The translations under genes and the position numbers were made by a program. From SAR116 cluster bacterium AG-390-L20 (GTDB taxonomy: Bacteria > Pseudomonadota > Alphaproteobacteria > Puniceispirillales > Marisalimonadaceae): 64,000 nucleotides of DNA. The notes below the pieces were generated by a model. It saw only the letters and a program-made list of their open reading frames with translations, was not told the DNA's origin and searched no databases. Positions 1 to 8,212 of the stretch are shown piece by piece (position 1 is the first letter of the stretch; every line of letters begins with the position of its first letter). Where the stretch lies: positions 62,001 through 126,000 of the forward strand of contig QCHB01000002.1 of the NCBI GenBank assembly GCA_003278095.1. The letters run 5' to 3'.

Positions 1-41
1 AATCCTATTGCTGTTCCTTTTAATAAACCTAATCCAAACAT
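1..41 (-). CDS. 5' end of an unidentified gene (partial, runs off the left edge)
   Basis: An ATG at 41 on the minus strand opens a reading frame that runs off the window after 13 codons (MFGLGLLKGTAIG). A good ribosome binding site, GAGGTG, lies 5-6 bases upstream (about 47-52). The glycine-rich hydrophobic start could be a membrane-associated N-terminus, but too little is present to name a family. Confidence 0.5.
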   Translation of the reverse strand, partial: MFGLGLLKGTAIG

Positions 42-61
42 TAAATCACCTCAAAAATAAA

Positions 62-138
62 TGGTGAACGCGAGAGGATTCGAACCTCTGACCTACTGCT
101 TAGAAGGCAGTTGCTCTATCCAGCTGAGCTACGCGTCC
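62..138 (-). tRNA. tRNA-Arg (anticodon TCT)
   Basis: The reverse strand folds as a 77-base cloverleaf. The acceptor stem GGACGCG pairs with CGCGTTC through a G-T pair, the anticodon stem ACTGC/GCAGT closes the loop CTTCTAA with anticodon TCT, and the T arm contains GGTTCGAATCC. The 3' CCA is encoded in the DNA. It would read AGA and AGG; AGA is the dominant arginine codon in the surrounding AT-rich genes. Confidence 0.97.
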
Positions 139-233
139 ATAATAATAAATTTATTATTTATTACTTAAAAATACTTAAGTCAAAACAAAAGTATTAAAAA
201 TTTGTACAAATTAAATATAAAAACTATCAAAAA

Positions 234-641
234 TTAGTAATAAAATATTTTTTGCATACAGGTCATTGGTTTAGGTATCTTATCTAATTTTTCGATCCCA
301 AGGCCGACACTTAGTACCATAGATGACAGCTTTGAGGTAACCTTGTCAAAAGTCCATGCAAAATCAGTTGTTTTAAAAAAATCTTTATCTTCCCAAATCA
401 CGTAAGCACCTTGTTTTTCAGCTAAAAGATTTCCTATTTCAGTAAACTTACCATTAATCCGTCTATATACTTTTGGATTATCCATATCTTTTGATCTATC
501 AAAAAGAAATTCAAATTTGTAATTATCATCACTGCAGTCAAAGCCAGCCGATGGTAAATAAATATCATTTGCTATTAATTTAAAGGGAAATAAAAAAATA
601 ATAAAAATTGCTAAAATAAAATTAAATTTAAAAAATTTCAT
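234..641 (-). CDS. Secreted protein of unknown function
   Basis: I do not recognise this 135-residue protein. It begins with a classic Sec signal peptide: a lysine-containing N-terminus, a hydrophobic stretch at about residues 8-22, and a likely cleavage after LIA at about 24. The mature part of roughly 110 residues is polar, with two cysteines (in a DCSDD segment near the start and in MTCMQK near the end) that could form a disulfide in the periplasm. It stands alone, between a tRNA on the same strand and a broken gene on the other strand. Confidence 0.75.
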   Translation of the reverse strand: MKFFKFNFILAIFIIFLFPFKLIANDIYLPSAGFDCSDDNYKFEFLFDRSKDMDNPKVYRRINGKFTEIGNLLAEKQGAYVIWEDKDFFKTTDFAWTFDKVTSKLSSMVLSVGLGIEKLDKIPKPMTCMQKIFYY

Positions 642-720
642 AAATTATACTTTCTATTTATTTCCAAATGTTATTCTATTAACTTAAAATATTATGTAAA
701 ATATTTATTGTAGGAAATTA

Positions 721-1112
721 ATGACACTTTTTATTGATCACGTTGTAATAACAGTAAATGACATAAATTTATCTATAGATTTTTACGCTAATATATTAGG
801 AATGGAACTAAACGAGTTTACATCAACTTCTGATAATATCAGAAGAAAATCACTCAAGTTTGGTAAATAAAAAATTAATTTACACGAAAATTTAAAACCA
901 TTTGAACCACATGCATCAAATCCAACACCTGGATCTATGGATATTTGTTTTGTGAGTATGAAATCATTAGTTCAATGGATGAAGATTTTAAAAACTCACA
1001 AATTCAAATTGAAGAAGGCCCAGTAATCAAAACAGGAGCAAATGGCCCGATAAAATCTATTTACATAAGAGATCCTGATAATAATTTAATTGAAATCTCT
1101 AATGAAATTTAA
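721..1112 (+). pseudogene. Broken VOC/glyoxalase-family gene
   Basis: The reading frame from ATG 721 encodes a typical VOC start (DHVVITVNDINLSIDFYANILGM), but an in-frame TAA at 868-870 ends it after 49 codons. The same frame continues with recognisable sequence to about 950, and then the similarity moves to another frame that ends at the TAA at 1110-1112. That last part carries the usual VOC ending (YIRDPDNNLIEIS). One nonsense change (CAA to TAA would explain it) plus one frameshift near 950-960 are therefore needed to rebuild a protein of about 130 residues. VOC proteins are dimeric metal-dependent lyases or dioxygenases; this copy should be inactive. A sequencing error is possible but would have to occur twice. 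Confidence 0.85.
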
Positions 1113-1122
1113 AATTAAAGAT

Positions 1123-1425
1123 TTATATAATTTGAGTTAAACTGACTAATTCACGTGTTCTGGTAACTTTAAAATTCCATTTTTTATCAAATTTTTTTAT
1201 AAGTGATTGTAACTTTTTTGAATCCATTGCATTTTTTGCTTTTTTAATATTTTCAAATTCATATATAGCAAGATGAAAATTTGAATTTTCTACCCACCCT
1301 CTTTTTGCATTTTTAGCCATAAACTGTTTCTTAGCTTCATATAAATGTTCATTTTCATACCAATAATCAAAATCTTTACTATCTATCTGACTAGTATCAG
1401 ATTTAACAATAAGGTAAGCTGACAT
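1123..1425 (-). CDS. Small alpha/beta-barrel (EthD/ABM-like) protein, function unknown
   Basis: This 100-residue protein has the length and pattern of the dimeric alpha/beta barrel proteins (EthD or antibiotic monooxygenase type): a first beta strand (AYLIVKSD), a helix with a WYxxEHLYEAK segment, a central strand (FHLAIYEF), a helix rich in lysine, and a last strand. The WY..EH segment resembles the conserved W-x-x-x-H region of EthD-like proteins. The family assignment is tentative. The start ATG has a strong GAGGAG site seven bases upstream. It points towards the VOC pseudogene; both families often take part in degrading small organic molecules. Confidence 0.6.
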   Translation of the reverse strand: MSAYLIVKSDTSQIDSKDFDYWYENEHLYEAKKQFMAKNAKRGWVENSNFHLAIYEFENIKKAKNAMDSKKLQSLIKKFDKKWNFKVTRTRELVSLTQII

Positions 1426-1498
1426 GTTTTACTCCTCATAGACTATAACAACTTCAGTAATATTAATTTATATCAACTCAATATTAAAAATAAAATTA

Positions 1499-1530
1499 TT
1501 GACAAAAACTTATTATAGTTCTGTTATAAT
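1499..1530 (+). promoter_or_regulatory. Candidate promoter of hpf
   Basis: A consensus TTGACA (1499-1504) and a consensus TATAAT (1525-1530) stand 24 bases before the hpf start. The spacing is 20 bases, longer than the ideal 17. The -10 box is preceded by TGT, so it could act as an extended -10 element without the -35 box. Confidence 0.5.
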
Positions 1531-1553
1531 AATTAGGTATTTAGGAGTTATAT

Positions 1554-2153
1554 ATGAACTTTAAAATATTTGGAAAGCAAGTTAAAGTTGGTGAAACTTT
1601 TTCCAAATATGCAGAATTAAATCTCTTAGAATCAATCCAAAAATATTTTCCTAATCCAATCTCATCAATAATAAGTGTTTCTAAAAATAATAAATTATTT
1701 CATATAATTATTGTACTTCATATTAATAAAAAAATGGAGTTTACAGCTCAATCCTCTGGACAAACTGCTAAACTAGCATTCAGTGAAACCTTAGAAAAAT
1801 TATCTAAACAATTAAGAAGATATAAAAGAAAAATTAAAAATTATAAAAATAATGAAAATAATAATAAAGCAAACTCCTTAAAGGCTCACTTTCACATAAT
1901 TAATGAACCTCCGACATCAATTTCAAAACAAAAAGAAACAAATTATGAAGAACCACTTATTTTTGCAGAGTTGGATACTGAAATTGAAGAATTGACTGTT
2001 ATAGACGCTCTAGAAAAAATGAAAATGGGAAATATTTCAGCTTTAATGTTTAGAAATAAAAAACATAGTGGATTAAACATGGTTTATAAAAGAGATGATG
2101 GTCTAATTGGTTGGGTTGATCCAAGAGGCAATAGAAATTTAGCAAAAATATAA
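1554..2153 (+). CDS. hpf: Ribosome hibernation promoting factor, long form
   Basis: This 199-residue protein has the two-domain layout of long HPF. The N-terminal S30AE domain (about 1-98) has the beta-alpha-beta pattern and the basic end RRYKRKIKNYK. An asparagine- and lysine-rich linker follows (about 98-132). The C-terminal dimerisation domain (about 134-199) carries the family segment ALEKMKMGNISALMFRNKK and ends in GLIGWVDPRGN. In stationary phase long HPF binds the 30S decoding centre and, through the C-terminal domain, pairs ribosomes into inactive 100S dimers. AGGAG lies seven bases before the ATG, and a candidate promoter is just upstream. It stands as a single gene, convergent with msrA and separated from it by five bases. 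Confidence 0.93.
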   Translation: MNFKIFGKQVKVGETFSKYAELNLLESIQKYFPNPISSIISVSKNNKLFHIIIVLHINKKMEFTAQSSGQTAKLAFSETLEKLSKQLRRYKRKIKNYKNNENNNKANSLKAHFHIINEPPTSISKQKETNYEEPLIFAELDTEIEELTVIDALEKMKMGNISALMFRNKKHSGLNMVYKRDDGLIGWVDPRGNRNLAKI

Positions 2154-2158
2154 TTAAT

Positions 2159-2710
2159 TCAGTTATTGAGCTGTTCTAAGCGTTTGTCACGTCTACACAT
2201 GAATCTATAGTATTCATATTTGTAACTTTGCTTTTTATAATAATCTTGATGTTCTAATCTAACTGGATAAAACTTAGTCTCTTTTTCTATAGGCACTATA
2301 GATGTTTTTGGAGCTAACGATAAGATAATTGATTTTTCTTCATTTGTTTTATAATAAATAGCCGGACTATACGATCTTCCCCGGTCACAAAACTGTCCGT
2401 TATTATCTTCATAATCAATTGTTTTAAACACATGAACCACTAACTCTTTAAAACTAATTATTTTAGGGTTATATCTAACTAAAGCAGCTTCACGGTGATC
2501 GCCCCATTGCCCAGGTATGTATTTGGGATCTTTTGTAGTACCTGCAGTGAATCCACTTATTACCTCATCAACCCCCTTCAATTTTTCAGTATCTGCTTCT
2601 GTACACCAAAAACAGCCACCAGAATAAACAAAGGTCTCAGCTAATGATGAAAAACTGGAAAAAATTAATAAGTTAAAAAAAAAGAAAACTTTAATAATGA
2701 TTTTGTTCAT
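2159..2710 (-). CDS. msrA: Peptide-methionine (S)-S-oxide reductase, exported form
   Basis: The protein reduces the S-epimer of methionine sulfoxide in proteins. The hallmark GGCFWCTEAD is present with catalytic Cys33, followed by the conserved stretch that ends in SGFTAG. Further conserved parts are WGDHREAALVRYNP and the GQFCDRG segment; a cysteine near the C-terminus (FMCRRD) may act in resolving the disulfide. Residues 1-24 form a signal peptide (long phenylalanine-rich core, likely cut after SLA), so repair would happen in the periplasm, unlike the cytoplasmic E. coli MsrA. No msrB is seen nearby. At 183 residues it has normal family length. Confidence 0.93.
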   Translation of the reverse strand: MNKIIIKVFFFFNLLIFSSFSSLAETFVYSGGCFWCTEADTEKLKGVDEVISGFTAGTTKDPKYIPGQWGDHREAALVRYNPKIISFKELVVHVFKTIDYEDNNGQFCDRGRSYSPAIYYKTNEEKSIILSLAPKTSIVPIEKETKFYPVRLEHQDYYKKQSYKYEYYRFMCRRDKRLEQLNN

Positions 2711-2780
2711 TGTTCTAGATTAGTTTATAACCAAAGTTTTACAATAAAATATTTTATATCTTTTAGAGGGTTGAAGTGAA

Positions 2781-3920
2781 ATGGAGAAATTTAAATCAAA
2801 TATAGATAATAAAGCTTTAGAAGACTTAAATTTTAAAATTACGAATGGTAGACTTTTAGATTGGGGACCGGATTATAACAATGATGCAGGTATTTCATTT
2901 AAAAAAATATCATACATAATTGACTACTGGAAAAATCAATTTTCGTGGAAAAAAGAGGAAAGTAATCTAAATAAATTTAATCAATTTATTTTTACTAAGG
3001 ATAGTGTAAAAACACATTTTTTGCATGTGAAATCAACTGAAGAGAATGCTCTGCCTCTTCTTTTAATTCATGGATGGCCTGGTTCAATTTTTGAATTTTT
3101 AGATATAATTCCTTTACTAACAAATCCTGAAAAAAATAGTCTCAAAGGTAATCAACCTTTTGATTTAATAATTCCTACATTACCAAATGTAGGTTTTTCA
3201 TTTTCGCCATCGCAAAAACCATTGAGCTTACAAGAAATTTCTAGCCATTTTATTGACTTGATGAATATCCTTGGCTACAAAAAATATTTCATACAAGGTG
3301 GTGATTTAGGATCATTTATAGCTTCGATTATGGCTGTTAACGCTCCAAAAAATATTTCAGGTGTTCACTTGAATATGCTACCGCTACCTAGAGGTCTTGA
3401 TAAAGAAGCTAATAATTCAGAAGAAGCAATATATTATGAAAAGCTAAAACATTTTATGAAATTTGAGACGGGCTATCAACAAATTCAGGGTACTAAACCC
3501 TTTACATTAGCACATGCTTTAAATTCATCTCCTGTGGCTTTATGTTCATATATAGCTGAAAAATTTTATACTTGGACTGATAACGACAATGATTTGTTTG
3601 ATAAAATCAATATAAATACTATGTTAGCTAATATATCTTTATATTGGTTTTCTGGATGTATAGGTGCTTCTTTTTGGCCATATTTTATGCGTCACAGATC
3701 GGTTGATTGGCCTATTAATAAAAATTCACCAATCAATGTTCCGATGGGTTATAGCGAATTTCCAAAAGAGATATTTTCACCACCAATTACTTTGGCATCT
3801 CAATTTTATAAAAATATTGTATTATGGTCATCTCATGCTTCTGGAGGCCATTTTGCAGCTATGGAAAAACCAAGAGAATTAGCAATTGACATAAACAAAT
3901 TTGTAAATAAGACAAAATAA
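2781..3920 (+). CDS. Epoxide hydrolase (EHN plus alpha/beta hydrolase)
   Basis: The 379-residue protein has the order of microsomal/juvenile-hormone-type epoxide hydrolases: an N-terminal EHN domain (about 1-90, including WKNQFSWKKEE and HFLHVKS), then an alpha/beta hydrolase core. The oxyanion segment HGWPGS lies at 97-102, the nucleophile Asp175 in QGGDLGS, and the catalytic histidine at His357 in GGHFAAMEKP. The family opens epoxides to diols by way of an ester on the aspartate; the natural substrate cannot be read from sequence. An NAD-dependent epimerase gene follows 66 bases downstream on the same strand. Confidence 0.88.
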   Translation: MEKFKSNIDNKALEDLNFKITNGRLLDWGPDYNNDAGISFKKISYIIDYWKNQFSWKKEESNLNKFNQFIFTKDSVKTHFLHVKSTEENALPLLLIHGWPGSIFEFLDIIPLLTNPEKNSLKGNQPFDLIIPTLPNVGFSFSPSQKPLSLQEISSHFIDLMNILGYKKYFIQGGDLGSFIASIMAVNAPKNISGVHLNMLPLPRGLDKEANNSEEAIYYEKLKHFMKFETGYQQIQGTKPFTLAHALNSSPVALCSYIAEKFYTWTDNDNDLFDKININTMLANISLYWFSGCIGASFWPYFMRHRSVDWPINKNSPINVPMGYSEFPKEIFSPPITLASQFYKNIVLWSSHASGGHFAAMEKPRELAIDINKFVNKTK

Positions 3921-3986
3921 ATTTTGTTTATTATAGTTGAGTAATATGTGAGGCTCTAATGGATAATTCTATAAGGGGGGCAGATA

Positions 3987-4967
3987 ATGAGTCTAGATTT
4001 TTTAACTGATGATTTGTTGATTAAAAATAATAATTTTGATAGGCCTGTAATTGTTACAGGTGCTGGTGGTTGCATTGGAGCATGGATACTTACAATTCTA
4101 CATAGATCAAACATTCCTTGTGTAGCTCTTGATTTGTCCAATAATAAAGATCGACTTAAACTTCTTCTTGGTAATGAAGCGTCTAAAATCAAATGGCAAG
4201 TGTGCGATATTACCGATCTTAAAATGCTAAAGAAAATTATCATAAGCTTTAACCCAGGTGCCATAATTCATTTAGCGGGTCTGCAAGTACCATTTTGTGC
4301 TACAGATCCGGCATTAGGTGCTCGTGTCAATGTAGAGGGCACAATTAATATTCTTGAAATTGCTAAAGAAGCAAATATTAAGAGGACTGTTTATGCTTCG
4401 TCGGTTGCTGCCTTAGGAATGCCTCCTAAAGGTCCTTGGAAAGAAACGTTATATGGTGCATATAAACTAGCTAATGAGCATACAGCATTTGTTTATTGGG
4501 CTGACTGGGAGGTTCCATCTATCGGCATTAGACCTAATATTGTATATGGTTTAGCTAGAGATCAAGGAATGAGTTCAAAAAACACTCTAGCTATTCAAGC
4601 TGCAGCTCTAGGCGAAAGCTTTGTAATACCATACACTGGAAAATATAGCTGGTTATATGCAGGTGAGTCAGCTTTAGCATTTATCACATCTGTAAGCAAA
4701 GACATGGTTGGCTCACACGTTTTTAATCTTAATGGTCCATGTGAAACAATAGAAAATGGGTTATCTATAATTAAAAAGTTAAAAGAAAATGCGTCCGTAA
4801 GCTGTATTGGTCAATCGCTACCATTTCCTCCAGATTTAGATGACCTGCCTCTGAGAAATCATATTGGTGAATATCCTTCCATTTCCGTTGAAAAAGGGAT
4901 TGAGAAAACGTTGAGGGCCTTTCAAGTACTTAAAGCTGAAGGAAGATGTCCGCCTATGCCCGTTTAG
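3987..4967 (+). CDS. NAD-dependent epimerase/dehydratase (extended SDR)
   Basis: The 326-residue protein is an extended short-chain dehydrogenase. The nucleotide-binding motif GAGGCIG is at 25-31, an acidic residue ends the second strand (ALDLSN), the CDITDL segment follows, and the active-site pair is Tyr156-x3-Lys160 with the serines of YASSVAALG just before. Such enzymes act on nucleotide sugars or related hydroxy compounds with bound NAD(P). A very purine-rich ribosome binding site (AAGGGGGG) precedes the ATG. Neighbours are an epoxide hydrolase and a MATE transporter, which give no clear pathway. It ends in TAG, as do some other genes here, showing that TAG is a normal stop in this genome. 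Confidence 0.85.
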   Translation: MSLDFLTDDLLIKNNNFDRPVIVTGAGGCIGAWILTILHRSNIPCVALDLSNNKDRLKLLLGNEASKIKWQVCDITDLKMLKKIIISFNPGAIIHLAGLQVPFCATDPALGARVNVEGTINILEIAKEANIKRTVYASSVAALGMPPKGPWKETLYGAYKLANEHTAFVYWADWEVPSIGIRPNIVYGLARDQGMSSKNTLAIQAAALGESFVIPYTGKYSWLYAGESALAFITSVSKDMVGSHVFNLNGPCETIENGLSIIKKLKENASVSCIGQSLPFPPDLDDLPLRNHIGEYPSISVEKGIEKTLRAFQVLKAEGRCPPMPV

Positions 4968-5005
4968 ATTTTATTTTAGTGATAACATTTCGAAAAGTTT
5001 AGCCA

Positions 5006-6370
5006 ATGAAAAATAATATTGATATGATTTTAAACGGTCCTGTTTTAAAAATGATTTGTAAACTTTCATTGCCAAATTCAATCACTGGAATTTCAATGGT
5101 GTTAATAATAATAACAGATGCCTATTTTGTCTCACAATTAGGAAATGTCCCACTCGCAAGTTTAGCTTTAGTTTTTCCATTTTTAACACTGATGCAAATG
5201 ATGTCTGCTGGTGCAATTGGTGGGGCAAGTACGTCATCTATTTCAAGATTTTTAGGAGCAGGATTAATCGAAGATGCTAATTCAGCTATTTGGCATGCTG
5301 TTCTAATATGCATTTTTATGTCATTAATTTACACAATAATATTTGGATTTTTACCAAATCACATTTATTCATCAATGGGTGGTAGCAATGATGTTTTGGA
5401 CGGAGCTGTTGTTTTTTCACAGATTGCTTTTGGAGGAGCTGTCTTCACGTGGTTACTCTATATTTTTTCAGCAATTTTAAGAGCTATGGGAGAATTTGTT
5501 GTTCCTGCAAAGGTACAAATTTTAGGTTGCTTATTTCAAATTTTTTTAGGTGGGGTTTTTACAGTAGGTTGGTTTGGGTTTAAAAGTTTTGGTATTATTG
5601 GGCCAGCAATTGCCATGGTTGTTTCACATTTCCTTATGATGATATATTTATATTTTTATATTAAATATAATCAAAAAATCATAAAGCTCAGAACTTACCC
5701 TCTAAACAAAAAATCCTTTTTAGATATAATGAAAGTAGGGGCTGGAGGTCTAATCAATAGCATTACAATTGCAGGAACAGTTGCCGTCGTAACAGCTTCA
5801 GTAAGTCATTATGGCATTGAAGCTCTTGCTGGTTACGGTCTTGGAAGTAGGTTAGAAATTATAATTACTCCATTAGTATTTGGTATCGGATCTGTTCTTA
5901 CAGCTGCAGTTGGTATTAATGCCGGTGCAAATCAAATGAGCAGGGCAAAAAAAATTGCTTGGGTTGGTGCAATAATATCTTTTATTATTATCGGCGTCAT
6001 TAGTATAGCAGTAGCTGTTTTTCCAGAACTTTGGTTAGACCATTTTGAAACAAATATTTTGTCTGAAAGATATGCTATTCTTTACTTAATAATAGTTGGT
6101 CCTTTTTACTGCTTTTTTGCAGCAGGTCAAACATTATATTTTGCTAGTCAGGGAACTGGTAAGATATTTTTTCCAGTAATAGTAGGTATAATAAGATTTT
6201 TGACTGTATCTGTTGTTTGTTATCTTACTATTATATTTTCTTGGTCTTTAAGTCATATTTTTTATGCGGTATCATTTGGACTTGCTATTACGGGCATTGG
6301 TTTAAGTTTATGTATGTTAGGACCAGATTGGAATAGTGAAATTAACCAAAAAAAGATAATGAATACATAG
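5006..6370 (+). CDS. MATE-family efflux transporter
   Basis: The 454-residue protein is almost entirely membrane-spanning, with about twelve hydrophobic segments in two related halves, the typical size and shape of MATE exporters. Family-like parts include the N-terminal LPNSITGISMVLIIITDAYFVSQLG and the start of the second half (GAGGLINSITIAGTVAVVTASVSHYG). MATE proteins export drugs, dyes or metabolites using a sodium or proton gradient. The gene lies 38 bases after the epimerase gene and has only a weak ribosome binding site, so it may depend on read-through from upstream. Confidence 0.88.
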   Translation: MKNNIDMILNGPVLKMICKLSLPNSITGISMVLIIITDAYFVSQLGNVPLASLALVFPFLTLMQMMSAGAIGGASTSSISRFLGAGLIEDANSAIWHAVLICIFMSLIYTIIFGFLPNHIYSSMGGSNDVLDGAVVFSQIAFGGAVFTWLLYIFSAILRAMGEFVVPAKVQILGCLFQIFLGGVFTVGWFGFKSFGIIGPAIAMVVSHFLMMIYLYFYIKYNQKIIKLRTYPLNKKSFLDIMKVGAGGLINSITIAGTVAVVTASVSHYGIEALAGYGLGSRLEIIITPLVFGIGSVLTAAVGINAGANQMSRAKKIAWVGAIISFIIIGVISIAVAVFPELWLDHFETNILSERYAILYLIIVGPFYCFFAAGQTLYFASQGTGKIFFPVIVGIIRFLTVSVVCYLTIIFSWSLSHIFYAVSFGLAITGIGLSLCMLGPDWNSEINQKKIMNT

Positions 6371-6458
6371 CTATGTTTAAAACGCAAAAAAATAAAAATA
6401 TTCCAACAATAATCTTCATAAGATATTTATATCATAAATTAAAATTATAAGTAGCAAT

Positions 6459-6665
6459 ATGAACAAAAAAATTCAAATTCTTGAAGAAAAAATTACTCTT
6501 TTTCAAAATGAGATAATAAGTATGAGTGATGAAATCTATAATCAACAAAAAGAGATACAAGAACTTATGTTGCAAATTAAAACATTAAAATTAGATATAG
6601 AAAATATGCAAAATAATAACACAGATAAATTAAATATTTCTGATGACGTTCCACCACATTATTAA
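6459..6665 (+). CDS. slyX: SlyX-family coiled-coil protein
   Basis: This 68-residue protein is a continuous heptad-like coiled coil from the start to about residue 50 (ILEEKITLFQNEIISMSDEI and onward) and then ends in PPHY, the conserved C-terminal signature of the SlyX family. Its molecular role is not established. The size is normal for the family. Confidence 0.82.
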   Translation: MNKKIQILEEKITLFQNEIISMSDEIYNQQKEIQELMLQIKTLKLDIENMQNNNTDKLNISDDVPPHY

Positions 6666-6739
6666 ATTTACTCAGCTTGGTTGACTTCTGTAATATAAAA
6701 TACCAAGTTAATATCATTCAAAAACTTTTAGAATGGTCA

Positions 6740-6889
6740 ATGGAAAATTCAACAGCTTACATTTATTTGATTTTAGGTCTTGGTTGTATATTCCTTTATA
6801 GAGTTCTAAAAAAAAGATGGAAAATTCAAGATAATAAAAAGAAAACATTATTTAAATTTTTATTTAATAATCTAAATAATAAGAAATAG
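6740..6889 (+). CDS. Possible small membrane protein (49 residues)
   Basis: From the ATG at 6740 the frame encodes 49 residues: one hydrophobic helix (about 6-20, AYIYLILGLGCIFLY) followed by a strongly basic tail (RVLKKRWK, then KKKTLFKF). A longer frame from the TTG at 6677 is possible but has a less coding-like N-terminus. No good ribosome binding site is seen for either start. It lies between slyX and the DinB-like gene on the same strand. I do not recognise a family, and it could be a chance frame. Confidence 0.4.
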   Translation: MENSTAYIYLILGLGCIFLYRVLKKRWKIQDNKKKTLFKFLFNNLNNKK

Positions 6890-6917
6890 ATCATAATTAT
6901 CATTGGGGTGAATTCTT

Positions 6918-7433
6918 ATGAAGAACCTAAACTATCTTATAAATCTTCTTAATTATAATAGTTGGGCTAACGATGAATTTTTTAAAGTTATAGTTCAATT
7001 ATCTCCTGATGAAATTAATAAACAACGTAAATCTTTCATGAATAGTATAAGAAATTCTTTAAATCACTTATTGGTTATAGATAAGGTTTGGCTTGCTAAT
7101 ATGAAACAAGAAAAACATGCTTTTAATCACCTACAGACTATATTATTTGAAGATATGCAAGAGCTATGGGAAGCCAAAAAAAAAGAAGAAATATCAATTA
7201 AAAAGTACACTGCTAATTTATCTGATGATGATTTACTTGAGTTAGTTGATTGTGATTTAATTGGTGGTAACAAAGTTTCTATGTCTAGATCTATGATTAT
7301 AACACACCTCGCAATGCATGGTGGTTATCATAGAGGTATAATTGCAGAAATGTTTGGTCAAATTCCTTTACCTCCTATTGCACAAGATATAACTACTTGG
7401 GAAAATTCTAAGAAATTAAATAACACTCTTTAA
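6918..7433 (+). CDS. DinB-like metal-binding four-helix protein
   Basis: The 171-residue protein matches the DinB/YfiT fold: an early NSWANDEFF segment, a helix with His50 (NHLLVIDKVWL), and a late helix with His130, His134 and His138 (HLAMHGGYHRG). His50, His134 and His138 form the metal triad of the family. Members are often thiol-transferases that use bacillithiol, mycothiol or glutathione; in this glutathione-rich gene set glutathione would be the obvious partner, but that is inference. A hydratase gene follows 11 bases downstream, so the two are probably co-transcribed. Confidence 0.85.
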   Translation: MKNLNYLINLLNYNSWANDEFFKVIVQLSPDEINKQRKSFMNSIRNSLNHLLVIDKVWLANMKQEKHAFNHLQTILFEDMQELWEAKKKEEISIKKYTANLSDDDLLELVDCDLIGGNKVSMSRSMIITHLAMHGGYHRGIIAEMFGQIPLPPIAQDITTWENSKKLNNTL

Positions 7434-7444
7434 GGATTTAAATT

Positions 7445-8212
7445 ATGCATGTAGCTGAGTTAATTTGGAACAGTTGGGAAAATGGCCAAAAAATTATTTC
7501 TTTGCCAAAAAAATTAATACCAAGTTCACGAAAAGAAGCTTATAAAATTCAGGAAAATTTAGAAAAATTTAGTAATGACATCATTGTAGGTTGGAAGATC
7601 GCTGCAACTAGTAAAGAAGGACAAAAACATATTGGTGTTGGAGGACCTTTAGCAGGTAGAATTTTACATAACAAACTTTATAAACCAGAAGACACTCTTA
7701 TTTTTGGTCATAATAAAATGGCTGTTGCAGAGCCAGAATTTGCTTTTAAAATAGGGGAAACTCTAAAACCTACAAAAACATCATATAATCTTGAAGATGT
7801 CATGAAGTTAGTTGAATCATTGCATCTTTCAATAGAGTTACCTGATTCTCGCTTTAAAAATTTTGCAACTGTTGGAGAGTTTAACTTAATTTTAGATAAT
7901 GCATGTGCACACCAGTTTGCAATCTCACAAGGAATAGACTATCCTTGGCAATCACTTGATTTATCAAAACACAAAGTCAAGATATATAATTCTGCAAATC
8001 TTCAGCATGACGGCATTGGAGCGAATGTTTTGGGAGACCCAAGAATTGCCTTAACTTGGTTAGTAAATGAATTATCACAAAATGATATTACCATTCATAA
8101 AGGTATGATTGTTTCTACAGGAACGTGTTCAATGCCACTACCAATAAAATCTGGAGATAAAATTACAGCTGATTTTGGTGATTTGGGCTCTATTAGTATT
8201 AATATAAAATGA
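7445..8212 (+). CDS. 2-keto-4-pentenoate hydratase family protein
   Basis: The 255-residue protein belongs to the MhpD/hydratase branch of the fumarylacetoacetate hydrolase superfamily. Seen are the segment VGWKIAATSKEGQKHIGVGGP near residue 50, the metal-binding acidic residues in AVAEPEFAFKIG, and the late segment GMIVSTGTCSMPLPIKSGD. Such enzymes hydrate 2-hydroxypenta-2,4-dienoate-like products of meta-cleavage, or decarboxylate related acids; no meta-cleavage genes lie beside it, so the substrate is open. AAGGA precedes the ATG. The stop overlaps the start of the next small gene (ATGA). Confidence 0.85.
   Translation: MHVAELIWNSWENGQKIISLPKKLIPSSRKEAYKIQENLEKFSNDIIVGWKIAATSKEGQKHIGVGGPLAGRILHNKLYKPEDTLIFGHNKMAVAEPEFAFKIGETLKPTKTSYNLEDVMKLVESLHLSIELPDSRFKNFATVGEFNLILDNACAHQFAISQGIDYPWQSLDLSKHKVKIYNSANLQHDGIGANVLGDPRIALTWLVNELSQNDITIHKGMIVSTGTCSMPLPIKSGDKITADFGDLGSISINIK

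Noticed and set aside
6373-6450. A 25-codon frame between the MATE gene and slyX
   Set aside because: No ribosome binding site and no feature in the peptide beyond AT-rich codons.
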